Counted from the first letter of the stretch, positions 18,428-28,359 are shown. The stretch: DNA of 64,000 nucleotides from Rhodopseudomonas pentothenatexigens (GCF_900218015.1 NZ_UFQQ01000006.1:62001-126000); one strand, 5' to 3'. Numbers and translations are program-made. The notes: generated from the letters alone by a model not told the origin.

Positions 18428-18617
18428 GCGAGGCGGATGGCGGGGCTTCGATGCGGCGGCTCGACCAGATCGCACGCGCGCCCCGTGCGGATTGGAACGA
18501 TTCCACGTTCTGGCAGAGAAGAATCGCCGCTGCGCAAAACTCCGGCTATGGCTGCGCTGCAGCACCTGCCGTAACTGATCCTGCTCATCAGCTTCATCAG
18601 CAAGTGGGGATCGAGTG

Positions 18618-20999
18618 ATGCAGGAGCGGGGCGTAGCGGCGCGGGGATGGTTGGCGGCCGTCGGTGGATTGGCGGTGACGTTGGCGATGCCGGCGGACGG
18701 CCATGCTCAGACGGCAGCGCCGTCGGCGTCGGGGTCGTCGCTGCCCGCGGTGGTTGTCGATGCGCCGAGCCGCGCCCGTCCGGCGGCCCGGCCGCAACCC
18801 GCACGCAACGCCAATCGGGCCGCGGCCCGGCCTCAGCGCGGTCGCACCACGACGGCCGCGCCGCCGACCGCGGCGGCCGCCACCAGCGCGGCGGAGACCG
18901 CGACCGGCCCGGTCGCCGGCTACGTCGCCGGCCGCAGCGCCACCGGCACCAAGACGGATTCGCCGCTGGTCGAAACGCCGGCGTCGGTGTCGGTGGTGAC
19001 GCGCGACCAGATCAGCGATCAGGGCGCGCAGAGCGTATCGCAGGCGCTGCGCTACACCGCCGGCACCTTCGTCGATCTGCGTCCCTCCAGCCGCTACGAC
19101 ATCGTTCCGGTCCGCGGCTTCGGCAATAATAACGGCGTGCTGCAGAACTTTGTCGGCTTCCAGGACGGGCTGAAGCTGCAGCGAGGCATTTCGTTCGCGG
19201 TGCCGACCGTGGACTCCTACGGCCTCGAACGGATCGAAGTGCTGCGCGGGCCGGCGTCGATCCTGTACGGTCAGTCGAGCCTCGGTGGCCTGGTCAACCT
19301 CGTCAGCAAGAAGCCGACCGAAAAGGCGTTCGGCGAGATCGAACTCAGCGGCGGATCGTGGGATCGCAAGCAGGCGGCGTTCGATTTCGGCGGGCCGGCC
19401 GATGCCGAGGGCAAGTGGCTGTACCGAATGACCGGACTGGTGCGCGACTCCGGCACCCAGGTCGAGGACGCCAAGGACCAGCGCTACATGATCGCGCCGG
19501 CGCTGACCTATCGGCCCAGCCTCAACACCTCGCTGATGGTTCTGGCGAACTACACCTACGATCCGAACAGCTGGTACAGCGTGTTCCTGCCGCAGCGTGG
19601 TACGGTCGAATCCAACCCGTTCGGCCAGATCCCGACCAGTTTCAACGCTGGCGATCCGACCTATGAAGTGTTCAGCCGCAAACAAGCGTCGGTCGGCTAT
19701 CAGTTCGAACACCGCTTCAACAATGCGTTCGCCGTCCGGCAGAACGTCCGCTACATGAACCTCGCCACCGACTTTCAGGGCGTGTCGGTCAGCGGTTTCG
19801 GCGCCAACCTGCACACCTTGACCCGATCGAAATCCAAGGTGGTCGAGCAGGTCGACACCTTCGCGATCGACAATCAGGCCGAAGCCAAGTTCCTGACCGG
19901 TGCCTTCAGCCACACCGTGCTGTTCGGTGTCGACTATCAATATGCCGACGCCTCGCGGCTGCTCGGGTCGTCTACGGCGGTCCCGACCATCGACTTCCTC
20001 AATCCAGTGTACGGCACCGTCATCGGAACGCCGGCGTTGCAGACCGACGCGTCGCAGGTCAACACCCAGTTCGGCGTGTATCTGCAGGACCAGATCAAGT
20101 TCGACCGGCTGGTGCTGATGGTGAGCGGACGGCACGATCGCGCCGGCTACGACTATCGGCAGACCACGCTGGCCACCAATGCCCGCACTCTGGCGTCGCA
20201 GTCCGACGACGCCTGGACCTATCGGGTCGGTGCGCTGTATCATTTCGACAGCGGCTTTGCGCCGTATGTCAGCTATTCGACTTCGTTCGAGCCGGTGACC
20301 GGCACGGTGCTGAGCTACGACAAAACTGCGTTCAAGCCGACCACCGGCGAGCAGATCGAGGGCGGCCTGAAGTACGAACTTCCGGGCCAGTTGCTGGCGA
20401 CTGTGGCCGGTTACGAACTGACCCAGCAGAACGTGCAGACGCCGGATCCGAATCCGACCCATCTCGGCTGCAGCGGCGTCGCCACCGCGCGCTGCAGCGT
20501 GCAGACCGGCGAGGTGCGCACCCGCGGCGTCGAGGTCGAGGTGAAAGGCAGCCTCGCGTTCGGACTCGATTTGATCGGCTCCTACACCTACCAGGACATG
20601 AAGATCACCGCGACCAACACCGCCGCCGAGCTCGGCAAGCGACCGGTCCAGGTGCCGGAGCACATGGCGGCGCTGTGGGGCATGTATCACCTCAAGCACG
20701 TGTCATCGGGCGTGCTCGGCGGGCTGAGCCTCGGTGCCGGCGTGCGCTATGTCGGCGAGAGCTTCGGCAATTCGACCAACACCCTGGTGGTTCCGAGCTT
20801 CACCGTGGCGGACGCGGCGCTGCATTACGATCTCGGCTATCTGTCGCCGTCGATGAAGGGGACGCGGTTCTCGATCAACGCCAGCAACCTGTTCGACAAG
20901 GTCTATGTCGCGTCGTGCGGCGTCGGCACCAGCTTCGATGCCGGCTGCTACTACGGCCTGCGCCGCACGGTGCTGGCGACGCTGCGCTATCGGTGGTGA
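18618..20999 (+). CDS. TonB-dependent siderophore receptor
   Basis: The 793-residue receptor has a signal peptide and an unusually long Ala/Pro/Arg-rich linker (about residues 35-95). The plug is ETPASVSVVTRDQISDQGAQ followed by YGLERIEVLRGPASILYGQS and LGGLVNLVSKKPT, the FhuA/FoxA-type siderophore receptor signature. The barrel ends VLATLRYRW with a terminal Trp. ATG 18618 follows the leader GTGGGGATCGAGTG, nearly the same as the leader of the upstream receptor. An esterase gene starts 9 bp after its stop, so it heads the esterase-ABC-reductase operon. A ferric siderophore ligand is likely; the exact siderophore is unknown. Confidence 0.92.
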   Translation: MQERGVAARGWLAAVGGLAVTLAMPADGHAQTAAPSASGSSLPAVVVDAPSRARPAARPQPARNANRAAARPQRGRTTTAAPPTAAAATSAAETATGPVAGYVAGRSATGTKTDSPLVETPASVSVVTRDQISDQGAQSVSQALRYTAGTFVDLRPSSRYDIVPVRGFGNNNGVLQNFVGFQDGLKLQRGISFAVPTVDSYGLERIEVLRGPASILYGQSSLGGLVNLVSKKPTEKAFGEIELSGGSWDRKQAAFDFGGPADAEGKWLYRMTGLVRDSGTQVEDAKDQRYMIAPALTYRPSLNTSLMVLANYTYDPNSWYSVFLPQRGTVESNPFGQIPTSFNAGDPTYEVFSRKQASVGYQFEHRFNNAFAVRQNVRYMNLATDFQGVSVSGFGANLHTLTRSKSKVVEQVDTFAIDNQAEAKFLTGAFSHTVLFGVDYQYADASRLLGSSTAVPTIDFLNPVYGTVIGTPALQTDASQVNTQFGVYLQDQIKFDRLVLMVSGRHDRAGYDYRQTTLATNARTLASQSDDAWTYRVGALYHFDSGFAPYVSYSTSFEPVTGTVLSYDKTAFKPTTGEQIEGGLKYELPGQLLATVAGYELTQQNVQTPDPNPTHLGCSGVATARCSVQTGEVRTRGVEVEVKGSLAFGLDLIGSYTYQDMKITATNTAAELGKRPVQVPEHMAALWGMYHLKHVSSGVLGGLSLGAGVRYVGESFGNSTNTLVVPSFTVADAALHYDLGYLSPSMKGTRFSINASNLFDKVYVASCGVGTSFDAGCYYGLRRTVLATLRYRW

Positions 21000-21008
21000 C
21001 AGCTCGGC

Positions 21009-21953
21009 ATGAATGCGATCCGGATGACATCGAGCGTGCTAGCCGTGGCGGAGGCGCTGACGGGCTCCGACCGCCCTCCGATCGGACCGGCCTATGCCGT
21101 GCCGGGCAGCGAGCGGATCCGGGTCGTCTCCGCCCAGGGACAGCCTTATGATCTGATGATCGCTGCGCCGGTCGGGCCGCCTGCCGATGCTGCCGCCTAT
21201 CCCGTGCTGTATCTGCTCGACGGCAATGCGGTGTTCGGCACCGCCGCCGAGATCGTGGCGATGCGCTCGCGCAAACCGGAGTCGACCGGGACCGTTCCGG
21301 CGGTCGTCGTCGCGATCGGCTATCCCGGTGATCAGCCGTTCGATCTCGAACGGCGCGCGGCCGACTATACGCCGCCGGTGACCGCGACCGAGCTGCCGCT
21401 GCGGCCGGACGGATCGCGCTGGGGCAAAGTCGGCAACGCCGACGCGTTTCTCGGCTTCCTGCTCGATGTCGTGCGGCCGCTGGTCGCGGGGAAATTTGCG
21501 GTCGACCCGCAGCGCCAGGCGCTGTTCGGCCATTCGTTCGGCGGACTGTTCGCGCTGCACGCCCTGTTCACCCGCCCCGATGCGTTCAGCCACATCATCG
21601 CCGCCAGCCCGTCGATCTGGTGGCATCGCTACGTCGCCGACGACTACGCCGCAGCATTCGCGGAGCGGGTCCGGACCACCGGCGTCGATGCCAAGGTGCT
21701 GGTCACGATCGGCGAGCTCGAGCAGCGGCTGACGGTGGCCGAAGCGAGTGCTGCGGAGTCGGCGACGCGCGCGGCGTGGAAGCGGCGCAACCGGATGGTC
21801 GACAACGCGCGTGAACTATCCGATTGGCTGGCCGCGCTGCCGGGGCGGGGGCCCGAAGTTTGCTTTGCGATGTTCGCCGGCGAGGACCACGGCTCGGTGG
21901 TTCCCGCCGCGCTGAGCCGCGCGGTCGGCTTCGCGCTGGCACGGCGGCCGTGA
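21009..21953 (+). CDS. Siderophore esterase-like alpha/beta hydrolase (IroE/BesA family)
   Basis: The 314-residue protein has an alpha/beta-hydrolase core with the nucleophile motif GHSFGG (Ser176), a late catalytic His in EDHGSVV (His294) and the family block YPVLYLLDGNAVF. It belongs to the esterase group (COG2819) that includes IroE and BesA, which hydrolyse ester bonds of tri-catecholate siderophores to release iron. No signal peptide is obvious, so it may act in the cytoplasm. It starts 9 bp after the receptor and is followed within 30 bp by the ABC binding-protein gene, which supports a role in processing the imported siderophore. Confidence 0.85.
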   Translation: MNAIRMTSSVLAVAEALTGSDRPPIGPAYAVPGSERIRVVSAQGQPYDLMIAAPVGPPADAAAYPVLYLLDGNAVFGTAAEIVAMRSRKPESTGTVPAVVVAIGYPGDQPFDLERRAADYTPPVTATELPLRPDGSRWGKVGNADAFLGFLLDVVRPLVAGKFAVDPQRQALFGHSFGGLFALHALFTRPDAFSHIIAASPSIWWHRYVADDYAAAFAERVRTTGVDAKVLVTIGELEQRLTVAEASAAESATRAAWKRRNRMVDNARELSDWLAALPGRGPEVCFAMFAGEDHGSVVPAALSRAVGFALARRP

Positions 21954-21982
21954 CGCGCGGCCGCACAACGAGGGAAGACACC

Positions 21983-23149
21983 ATGAAACCAAGCTCGTTG
22001 ATCGGCGCGCTGATCGCCTGGCTGTTCGTCGCGGCCGCAGCGCCGGTTGCGGCCGCGACGATCACCGTGCACGACATCGCCGGGCGCGACGTGACGCTGG
22101 AGGCGCCGGTCAAGCGCATCCTGCTCGGCGAAGGCCGGCAGCTCGTGGCGCTGGCGCTGCTGCATCCGCATCCGGCGTCGCTGCTGGTGGCGTGGTCGGC
22201 CGACATGCGGCGGCAGGACGAGCGGCTGTACGATCTGTACCGCGCGAAATTTCCACTGCTCGATCGTGTGCCGTTCATCAGCCGCGGCAGTCCCGACACG
22301 TTTTCGGTCGAGCAGGCGCTGGCCGCAGCGCCGGACGTGGCGATCCTGAGCGGCGGCTACGGTCCGTCGCGGCGCTCGGACGACGTCGTCCACAAGCTGG
22401 AGGCCGCCGGCATTCCCGTGGTGTTCATCGACTTCGTCGAGGACCCGCTGACCAACACCGTGCCGAGCATGCGCATCCTCGGCCGGCTGCTCGGCGAGGA
22501 GGCGCGCGCCGAACAGTTCATCGCGTTCTATCAGTCGCACATGGACCGCATCACCACGCGGTTGGCGGCGGCCAAGCCGGCGCCGCCGAACGTGCTGATG
22601 CACGCGCATGCGGGGCACATGGAGTGCTGCAATTCGCCGGGCCGGGTCACGATCGGCGCGTTCATCGACATCGCCGGCGGCCACAACATCGCGGTCGACG
22701 TGCTGAAGCAGCCGGCTGGCCGGCCCAGTCTCGACGAGACGATGGCGCGCGGTCAGCTCAGCCTCGAATACGTCATGGCGCGCGATCCCGACGTCTATGT
22801 CGGTACCGGCGGGCTGCATCTGCAGGCGCTCGGCGGGCTGGTGCTGGGCCCTGGCGTCGACCCTGCCACCTCGCGCGAAGACCTCGCCAAGGTGGTGAGC
22901 AAGCCGGGCCTCGACGGGCTGCGCGCGGTGCGGACCGGCCGCGTGCACGGCATCTGGCATCTGTTCAACAACGTGCCGTTCAACTTTCTGGCGGTCGAGG
23001 TGATGGCCAAGTGGTTCCACCCCGATCTGTTCAAGGACGTCGACCCGGACGAAAGCCTGCGCGAGCTCAACAGCCGCTTCCTGCCGGTGCCGCTGGTCGG
23101 CACGTTCTGGATCAGCCTCGACCCGAAACCGGCGGAGCGCGGCCGATGA
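21983..23149 (+). CDS. ABC transporter periplasmic binding protein, iron-siderophore type
   Basis: The 388-residue protein has a signal peptide (residues 1-25, ending APVAAA), then TITVHDIAGRDVTLEAPVKR and the two-lobed FecB/FepB-like fold seen in DVAILSGGYGPSRR and DPDVYVGTGG. It would deliver the iron chelate from the outer-membrane receptor to the permease. The frame is open further upstream, but ATG 21983 follows AGGGAAG and begins the signal peptide, so it is the start. Its TGA overlaps the permease ATG (ATGA), showing translational coupling. Confidence 0.9.
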   Translation: MKPSSLIGALIAWLFVAAAAPVAAATITVHDIAGRDVTLEAPVKRILLGEGRQLVALALLHPHPASLLVAWSADMRRQDERLYDLYRAKFPLLDRVPFISRGSPDTFSVEQALAAAPDVAILSGGYGPSRRSDDVVHKLEAAGIPVVFIDFVEDPLTNTVPSMRILGRLLGEEARAEQFIAFYQSHMDRITTRLAAAKPAPPNVLMHAHAGHMECCNSPGRVTIGAFIDIAGGHNIAVDVLKQPAGRPSLDETMARGQLSLEYVMARDPDVYVGTGGLHLQALGGLVLGPGVDPATSREDLAKVVSKPGLDGLRAVRTGRVHGIWHLFNNVPFNFLAVEVMAKWFHPDLFKDVDPDESLRELNSRFLPVPLVGTFWISLDPKPAERGR

Positions 23150-24204
23150 GCGATCTCACCGCACCGGCGCAAGCGATCGTCGCCGGGCATCTGCGGCGCA
23201 CGCGCCGCCGCGCCGCCGTCGTGGTACTGCTGGGGATCGCCGCGATCATCGCGCTGCAACTCGATTTCGGCACCGGCCCGTCGTCGCTGACGACGGCGGA
23301 GCTGCTGCGCGGTCTGTTCGATCCGTCGAGCCTCGGCCGATCCTCGGCCGTGATCGTCTGGGAGATTCGTCTGCCGCAGGCGCTGATGGCCGCGCTGGTC
23401 GGCGCGGCGCTGGCGGTGGCCGGCGCCGAGCTGCAGACCGTGCTGGCCAATCCGCTGGCGAGCCCGTTCACGCTCGGCATGTCGTCGGCCGCGACCTTCG
23501 GCGCCGCGCTCGCGATCGTGCTCGGCATCGGCATTCCCGGCGTGCCGCGGATCGGCATCATCTCGACCAACGCGTTCGTGTTCGCGTTCGGGTCGGCGCT
23601 GCTGATCCAGGTGCTCGGCCGGCTGCGCGGCACCGATGGCCAGACCCAGGTGCTGTTCGGCATCGCGCTGTTCTTCACCTTCAACGCGCTGGTCGCGATC
23701 ATGCAGTTCATCGCCACCGAACAGGCGCTGCAGCAACTGGTGTTCTGGACGATGGGGAGCGTCACACGCGCCAACATGCAGAGCGTCGCGGCGCTCGGCG
23801 TCGTGGTGCTGCTGACGTTCCCGCTGGCGATGGCGTCGTCGTGGCAGCTCACCGCGCTGCGGCTGGGGCAGGATCGCGCCTCCAGCTTCGGCGTCAACGT
23901 CCGGCGGCTGAAACTGTTCGCGCTGCTGCGCATCTCGATCCTGACCGGCGCCGCCGTCGCGTTCGTCGGCACCATCGCGTTCATCGGCCTGGTCGGGCCG
24001 CATATCGCCCGGCTGCTGGTCGGCGAGGATCATCGCTTCTTTCTTCCGGCCAGCGCCTGCGCCGGCGCGCTGGTGCTGTCGCTGGCGTCCTGTGCCAGCA
24101 AGCTGATCATTCCCGGCATTGTGCTGCCGATCGGTCTCGTCACCTCGCTGATCGGCGTCCCGTTCTTCCTGGCGCTGATCCTGATCCGGCGGGGGCGCGA
24201 ATGA
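23146..24204 (+). CDS. ABC transporter permease, iron-siderophore (FecCD) type
   Basis: The 352-residue polytopic protein has about nine or ten hydrophobic segments and the FecCD/BtuC signatures RLPQALMAALVGAALAVAGA, NPLASPFTLGMSSAATFG and GTIAFIGLVGPHIARLLVG. It imports the chelate across the inner membrane as a homodimer with the ATPase encoded next. Start and stop codons overlap the neighbouring genes by four bases on both sides (ATGA). Confidence 0.93.
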   Translation: MSDLTAPAQAIVAGHLRRTRRRAAVVVLLGIAAIIALQLDFGTGPSSLTTAELLRGLFDPSSLGRSSAVIVWEIRLPQALMAALVGAALAVAGAELQTVLANPLASPFTLGMSSAATFGAALAIVLGIGIPGVPRIGIISTNAFVFAFGSALLIQVLGRLRGTDGQTQVLFGIALFFTFNALVAIMQFIATEQALQQLVFWTMGSVTRANMQSVAALGVVVLLTFPLAMASSWQLTALRLGQDRASSFGVNVRRLKLFALLRISILTGAAVAFVGTIAFIGLVGPHIARLLVGEDHRFFLPASACAGALVLSLASCASKLIIPGIVLPIGLVTSLIGVPFFLALILIRRGRE

Positions 24205-25028
24205 CCGGGACCGACCTGCTGATCAAGGGACTATCCACCGGCTATCCGCGCCGCCCGGTGATCCGCGACCTGACGTTGCCGCCGCTGCCGACCGGCAAGC
24301 TGATCGCCTTCGTCGGTCCGAACGCCGCCGGCAAATCCACGCTGCTGATGGCGCTCGCCGGCCTGCTGCCGTCGACCGGAACGATCACGCTGGGCGATCA
24401 CGAATTGTCGGCGCTGTCGGCGCGTGATCGCGCCAAGGTGATGGCGTTCACGCCGCAAACGCTGCCGCAAGGCGTGGCGTTGACGGTGATCGAGTCGGTG
24501 ATCGTGGCGCTGCGCGCCTCGGCGACGGCGGAGCCGCATCTGCCGGGCGGCTCCGCCGCGCATCGGGCCGCCGTGGCGCTGGATCGTCTCGGCATTTCCG
24601 ACCTCGGGCTGGAGTCGCTCGATCAGCTCTCCGGCGGCCAGCGTCAGTTGGTGAGCCTGGCTCAGGCGCTGGTCCGCGATCCGAAACTGCTGCTGCTCGA
24701 CGAGCCGACCAGCGCGCTCGATCTGCACCACCAGATCGTGGTGATGGACACGCTGCGCCGGCTCGCCGGAGAAGGCCATCTGGTGATCGTCGTGCTGCAC
24801 GATCTCAATCTGGCGGCGCGCTGGGCCGACTACGTCGTGGTGTTCGATCATGGCGGCTGCGCGGCGGCGGGAACGCCGGCCGAGGCGCTGACCGCGGCGA
24901 CGATAGCGGAGGTCTACGGCGTGGTGGCGCGGATCGAGCCGGGCGAGCAGGGCCGTCCTCATATCATCATCGAAGGCGTATCGCCGTCGCATCGCGATGC
25001 CGCCGGGCTGCGCAACAGGAGTGTGTGA
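24201..25028 (+). CDS. ABC transporter ATP-binding protein, iron-siderophore (FecE) type
   Basis: The 275-residue ATPase has Walker A GPNAAGKST, Q-loop region FTPQTLPQG, signature LSGGQRQLVSLAQ, Walker B LLLLDEPTSALD and the switch His in VLHDLNLA. It matches the FecE/FhuC family that powers iron-chelate uptake. It overlaps the permease by ATGA. Its stop codon overlaps a possible GTG start of the following reductase gene. Confidence 0.95.
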   Translation: MTGTDLLIKGLSTGYPRRPVIRDLTLPPLPTGKLIAFVGPNAAGKSTLLMALAGLLPSTGTITLGDHELSALSARDRAKVMAFTPQTLPQGVALTVIESVIVALRASATAEPHLPGGSAAHRAAVALDRLGISDLGLESLDQLSGGQRQLVSLAQALVRDPKLLLLDEPTSALDLHHQIVVMDTLRRLAGEGHLVIVVLHDLNLAARWADYVVVFDHGGCAAAGTPAEALTAATIAEVYGVVARIEPGEQGRPHIIIEGVSPSHRDAAGLRNRSV

Positions 25029-25030
25029 TC

Positions 25031-25930
25031 ATGACGCTTGTGGTCGAACCGAAGATGGCGCCGAAGCGCTTCCGTGACGTCCGTGTGCTGCACGTCGTGC
25101 GCAATCGGCTGCTGACTCCGAACATGCGCCGGATCACGCTCAGCGGCGACGAACTCGACAATTACGGCGACGGACCGAACATCAAGCTGCTGGTGCCGCC
25201 GCCCGGCGTCACCGAACCGGAATGGCCGATGGCCGGCGAGGGCGGCCGGCCGATCTGGCCGGCGCCGGACAAATGCCCGGCGCTACGTACCTACAGCCTG
25301 CGCCGCTACGATCCGGTGGCGCGGGAGATCGACGTCGATTTCGTGATGCACGAGCACGGCGTCGCTTCGCGCTGGGCGGCGAACGCCAAGCCCGGCGATC
25401 TGCTCGGCGTCGGGCTGCCCGCAGGGCTCACCGTGGCACCGGCCAAATGGTATCTGCTCGCCGGCGATCATACCGCACTGCCGGCGATCGCCCGGATCAT
25501 GGAGAGCCTGCCGCCGACCGCACGCGGCCGCGCCTTCATCGAAGTGCCGGGCCCGGCCGACGAGCAGGCCATCGACTGCCGCGCCGACATCGAACTGACC
25601 TGGCTGCACCGCAACGGTGTCGATCCGGGCGATTCGACACTGATTCAGGACGCTGTGCTCGGCATGGAATGGCCGTCGCCGGACGACGGCTTCGTCTGGA
25701 TCGGCTGCGAATCCGCCACCGTCCGCCGGCTACGCGCCCATGCGCGCAAACAGCGCGGGTTCGGCCCGCGTCAGGTGCTGGCAATCGGCTACTGGCGGCG
25801 CGGCATGACCGAGCCGGCCTACGCCGACGCGTTCCGCAACGATCGCGACGACGAGTACTTCGCGATGCTGGATGAGCATCATGGCGGCCACGACCACCAT
25901 CATCACGACGGCGAGCATCATCACCACTGA
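25031..25930 (+). CDS. Siderophore-interacting protein (ViuB/YqjH-type ferric reductase) with His-rich tail
   Basis: The 299-residue protein has an FAD-binding barrel (NMRRITLSGDELDNYG, TYSLRRYDP) and an NAD(P)H-binding SIP domain (YLLAGDHTALPAIARIMESL, WIGCESATVRRLR, IGYWRRG). It would reduce the ferric siderophore in the cytoplasm. The last 25 residues are almost all His, Asp, Glu and Gly (EHHGGHDHHHHDGEHHHH), a likely metal-binding tail. ATG 25031 is preferred to GTG 25025 because CAGGAG is better spaced from it. It is the last gene of the operon and converges on the TolC gene. Confidence 0.92.
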   Translation: MTLVVEPKMAPKRFRDVRVLHVVRNRLLTPNMRRITLSGDELDNYGDGPNIKLLVPPPGVTEPEWPMAGEGGRPIWPAPDKCPALRTYSLRRYDPVAREIDVDFVMHEHGVASRWAANAKPGDLLGVGLPAGLTVAPAKWYLLAGDHTALPAIARIMESLPPTARGRAFIEVPGPADEQAIDCRADIELTWLHRNGVDPGDSTLIQDAVLGMEWPSPDDGFVWIGCESATVRRLRAHARKQRGFGPRQVLAIGYWRRGMTEPAYADAFRNDRDDEYFAMLDEHHGGHDHHHHDGEHHHH

Positions 25931-25964
25931 GCCGGCGAGCGTCAGCCGCGCGAACTGATCCGGC

Positions 25965-27383
25965 TCACTGCCCGGACGGGGTGCGCAGCCCATGCCAGGC
26001 GTCGCGCACCTGGTGGTAGTGCACTTCCGGCAGATAGTCCGGGGTGTTCAGGCCGAGCGTCTGCACGTCGAGCCGGCCGATCGCGCTGAGCAGGGTGTAG
26101 GAGGCGACGACGCGGTCGCGTTGCGCGCCGATCAGCCGAGCGCGCGCCTGGATCAGGTCCTGCTGCGAGTTGAGCACGTCGACGGTGGTGCGCTGGCCGC
26201 CCTGGGCTTCGCGGCCGACGCCCTGCAGCGCGATCTCGGCGGCGCGGACCTCGGACTCCGCTGCACTGACCGCGATCTTGGCGCCTTCGTTCGACACCCA
26301 GGCGCCGATCGCCGCGGTGCGCGACTGATTACGGATCTGGTCGAGCACCGAGCGGCTCTGGGCGGCGAGTTCCTTCGACTGCCGGGTCTGCGCCGCGGCG
26401 GTGCCGCCGTCATAGATCGGCGCGTTGATCTGGCCGATCAACGACGCCTGATCGGTCCCGAGCGTGCCGAGCGTCGAATCCGCCTGACGGCTGCGGCTGG
26501 CGCTACCCTGCAGTGTGACGCTCGGCAGCAACGCACCTTCAGCGACCCTGATCGTGGTCGTGGCGACATCGACGTCGTAGCTCGCAGCCAGTACCGCCGG
26601 GTTGCCCTTCATCGCTATGCCGATCGCGTCCTCGCGGCTCCTCGGCAACAGCCGATCGATCGGTGCAGCGGCGCTGAGCTTGCCCGGCGGATTGCCGACG
26701 ACTTCGGCGTAGGTGGCCTGACTGATGGCGAGATTGACCTCGGCGGCGTTGAGGTCGGCGCGGCCGCGGCTGAGCCGCGCCTCGGCCTGAGCGGTATCGG
26801 TCGGCGTGACGTCGCCGGCGTCGAGCCGCTTCTTGGTGATGTCGAGGGTCTGGGTCAGGAAGTCGACGTTGGCCTTCTGGGCCGCGACCAGCGCCTGATT
26901 GGCGAGCACGTTGGTATAGGCCGTCACCGCGTCGAGCAGCACGCCCTGGCCGACATTGCGCAGCGCCTCGCGGCCGGACTTCACCTGCAGTTCGGCGACG
27001 CGCACGCTGTTGGCGGTGCGAAAACCATTGAACAGCGTCTGCGTCACCGTGACGCCGATCGTCCAAGGCTTCAGTGTGTCGCTCTGAAACGTATTACCAG
27101 GAAGCAGATTGCGGACCTGCTGCAATCCGACGCCGAGAGAGGCGACGAGCTGCGGCCGATAACCGGCGAGCGCCTGCGGCACGTTCTCATCGGTGGCGCG
27201 CTGACGTGCGCGCTCGGCAGTGAGCTGCGGATTGGACTGATAGGCTTTGACCAGTGCGTCGGTCAGACCCTCGGCCGGGGCCGGCCCGACCGTGGCAATG
27301 CCGATCGCCGTCGCGAACCCGAAGGTCAGCGTCGTGCGACGGGCACGATCCACACTACCAATCAATGTCGTCCACCAAACCAT
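25965..27383 (-). CDS. TolC-family outer-membrane efflux channel
   Basis: The 472-residue product has a signal peptide (residues about 15-38, ending APAEG), then LTDALVKAYQSNPQLTAERA and two internally repeated halves rich in long helices (LDITKKRLDAGDVTPTDTAQ; ALQGVGREAQGGQRTTVDVL). That pattern and length define TolC. The frame extends upstream into the enoyl-CoA hydratase gene, so the start is set at MVWWTTLIG, 18 residues before the hydrophobic core of the signal peptide. It could serve the RND pair at 10-14.6 kb or a type I exporter, since neither has its own channel here. It lies 197 bp downstream of the hydratase gene on the same strand. Confidence 0.9.
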   Translation of the reverse strand: MVWWTTLIGSVDRARRTTLTFGFATAIGIATVGPAPAEGLTDALVKAYQSNPQLTAERARQRATDENVPQALAGYRPQLVASLGVGLQQVRNLLPGNTFQSDTLKPWTIGVTVTQTLFNGFRTANSVRVAELQVKSGREALRNVGQGVLLDAVTAYTNVLANQALVAAQKANVDFLTQTLDITKKRLDAGDVTPTDTAQAEARLSRGRADLNAAEVNLAISQATYAEVVGNPPGKLSAAAPIDRLLPRSREDAIGIAMKGNPAVLAASYDVDVATTTIRVAEGALLPSVTLQGSASRSRQADSTLGTLGTDQASLIGQINAPIYDGGTAAAQTRQSKELAAQSRSVLDQIRNQSRTAAIGAWVSNEGAKIAVSAAESEVRAAEIALQGVGREAQGGQRTTVDVLNSQQDLIQARARLIGAQRDRVVASYTLLSAIGRLDVQTLGLNTPDYLPEVHYHQVRDAWHGLRTPSGQ

Positions 27384-27579
27384 CCGGTCCCGCGCCCTCC
27401 TGGACATCCGCCCCGCGATGCCAGCGCGTTTGTAGAACGCACTGCAGCGCGAGGCAAATCCGCCCGGGCCGGTGGTGGCGCTTGTGGCTGCAGTGTTGTG
27501 ATGCAGCAACGCTGCGACGATCGGGCGCGCAGTCTCACGCGCCTTTGAATCGCGTGGGGCGTCAACCGTCAGCGTGCTG

Positions 27580-28359
27580 TCAGCGGTTCTTGTTGTTCGG
27601 CTTGCGCTTTTCGATGAACGCCGCCATGCCCTCGGCGCGATCTTCCAGCGCGAAAGTCGAACGGAACAGGTCACGCTCGACCGACATGCCTTCGGCCAGT
27701 GTGGTTTCCAGCGCACGGTTGACCGCGCTCTTCGCCATCGCGGCCGCAGGCTGCGACATCGACGCGATCTTCTCCGCCGCGGCGAGCGCTTCTTCCATCA
27801 GCCTGTCGGCGGGCACGATCCGGCTGACGAGCCCGGAGCGCTCGGCTTCCTGCGCATCCATCATCCGCCCGGTGAGGCACAGATCCATCGCCTTGTATTT
27901 GCCGATCGCACGGGTCAGGCGCTGGGTACCGCCGATACCTGGAATGGTCCCGAGCGTGATTTCAGGCTGGCCGAACTTCGCGGTGTCGGCCGCGATGATG
28001 ATGTCGCACATCATCGCCAATTCGCAGCCGCCACCGAGCGCGTAGCCGGCGACCGCCGCGACGGTCGGCTTGCGGCAGCGCGCTACACGGTCGCCGCCGA
28101 TCGAGGTGAAATCCTCGTTGAACATGTCGATGAAGCCCTTCGGCTGCATTTCCTTGATGTCGGCGCCGGCGGCGAACGCCTTGTCGCTGCCGGTGATCAG
28201 GATGCATCCGATCGCCTCGTCGGCTTCGAGGTCGTCGACCGCCGCGCCGATCTCGCGAAACACGCCGAACGACAGCGCGTTCAGCATCTTCGGGCGGTTG
28301 AGCTTGATGATGCCGACGGCGTTCTGACGCTCGACGATGATGAATTCGAAAGTGCTCAT
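27580..28359 (-). CDS. Enoyl-CoA hydratase
   Basis: The 259-residue crotonase-family enzyme has the oxyanion-hole segments [11 protein letters not shown] and [16 protein letters not shown], and both catalytic glutamates, one in [11 protein letters not shown] and one in [16 protein letters not shown]. These match short-chain enoyl-CoA hydratases, which hydrate trans-2-enoyl-CoA in beta-oxidation. The C-terminal block [10 protein letters not shown] is also typical. It is not adjacent to other fatty-acid genes. Confidence 0.93.
   Translation of the reverse strand: MSTFEFIIVERQNAVGIIKLNRPKMLNALSFGVFREIGAAVDDLEADEAIGCILITGSDKAFAAGADIKEMQPKGFIDMFNEDFTSIGGDRVARCRKPTVAAVAGYALGGGCELAMMCDIIIAADTAKFGQPEITLGTIPGIGGTQRLTRAIGKYKAMDLCLTGRMMDAQEAERSGLVSRIVPADRLMEEALAAAEKIASMSQPAAAMAKSAVNRALETTLAEGMSVERDLFRSTFALEDRAEGMAAFIEKRKPNNKNR

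Noticed and set aside
25992-27548. A 518-codon plus-strand frame opposite the TolC-family gene
   Set aside because: The minus strand has the signal peptide and TolC repeat architecture; the plus frame has no family features.
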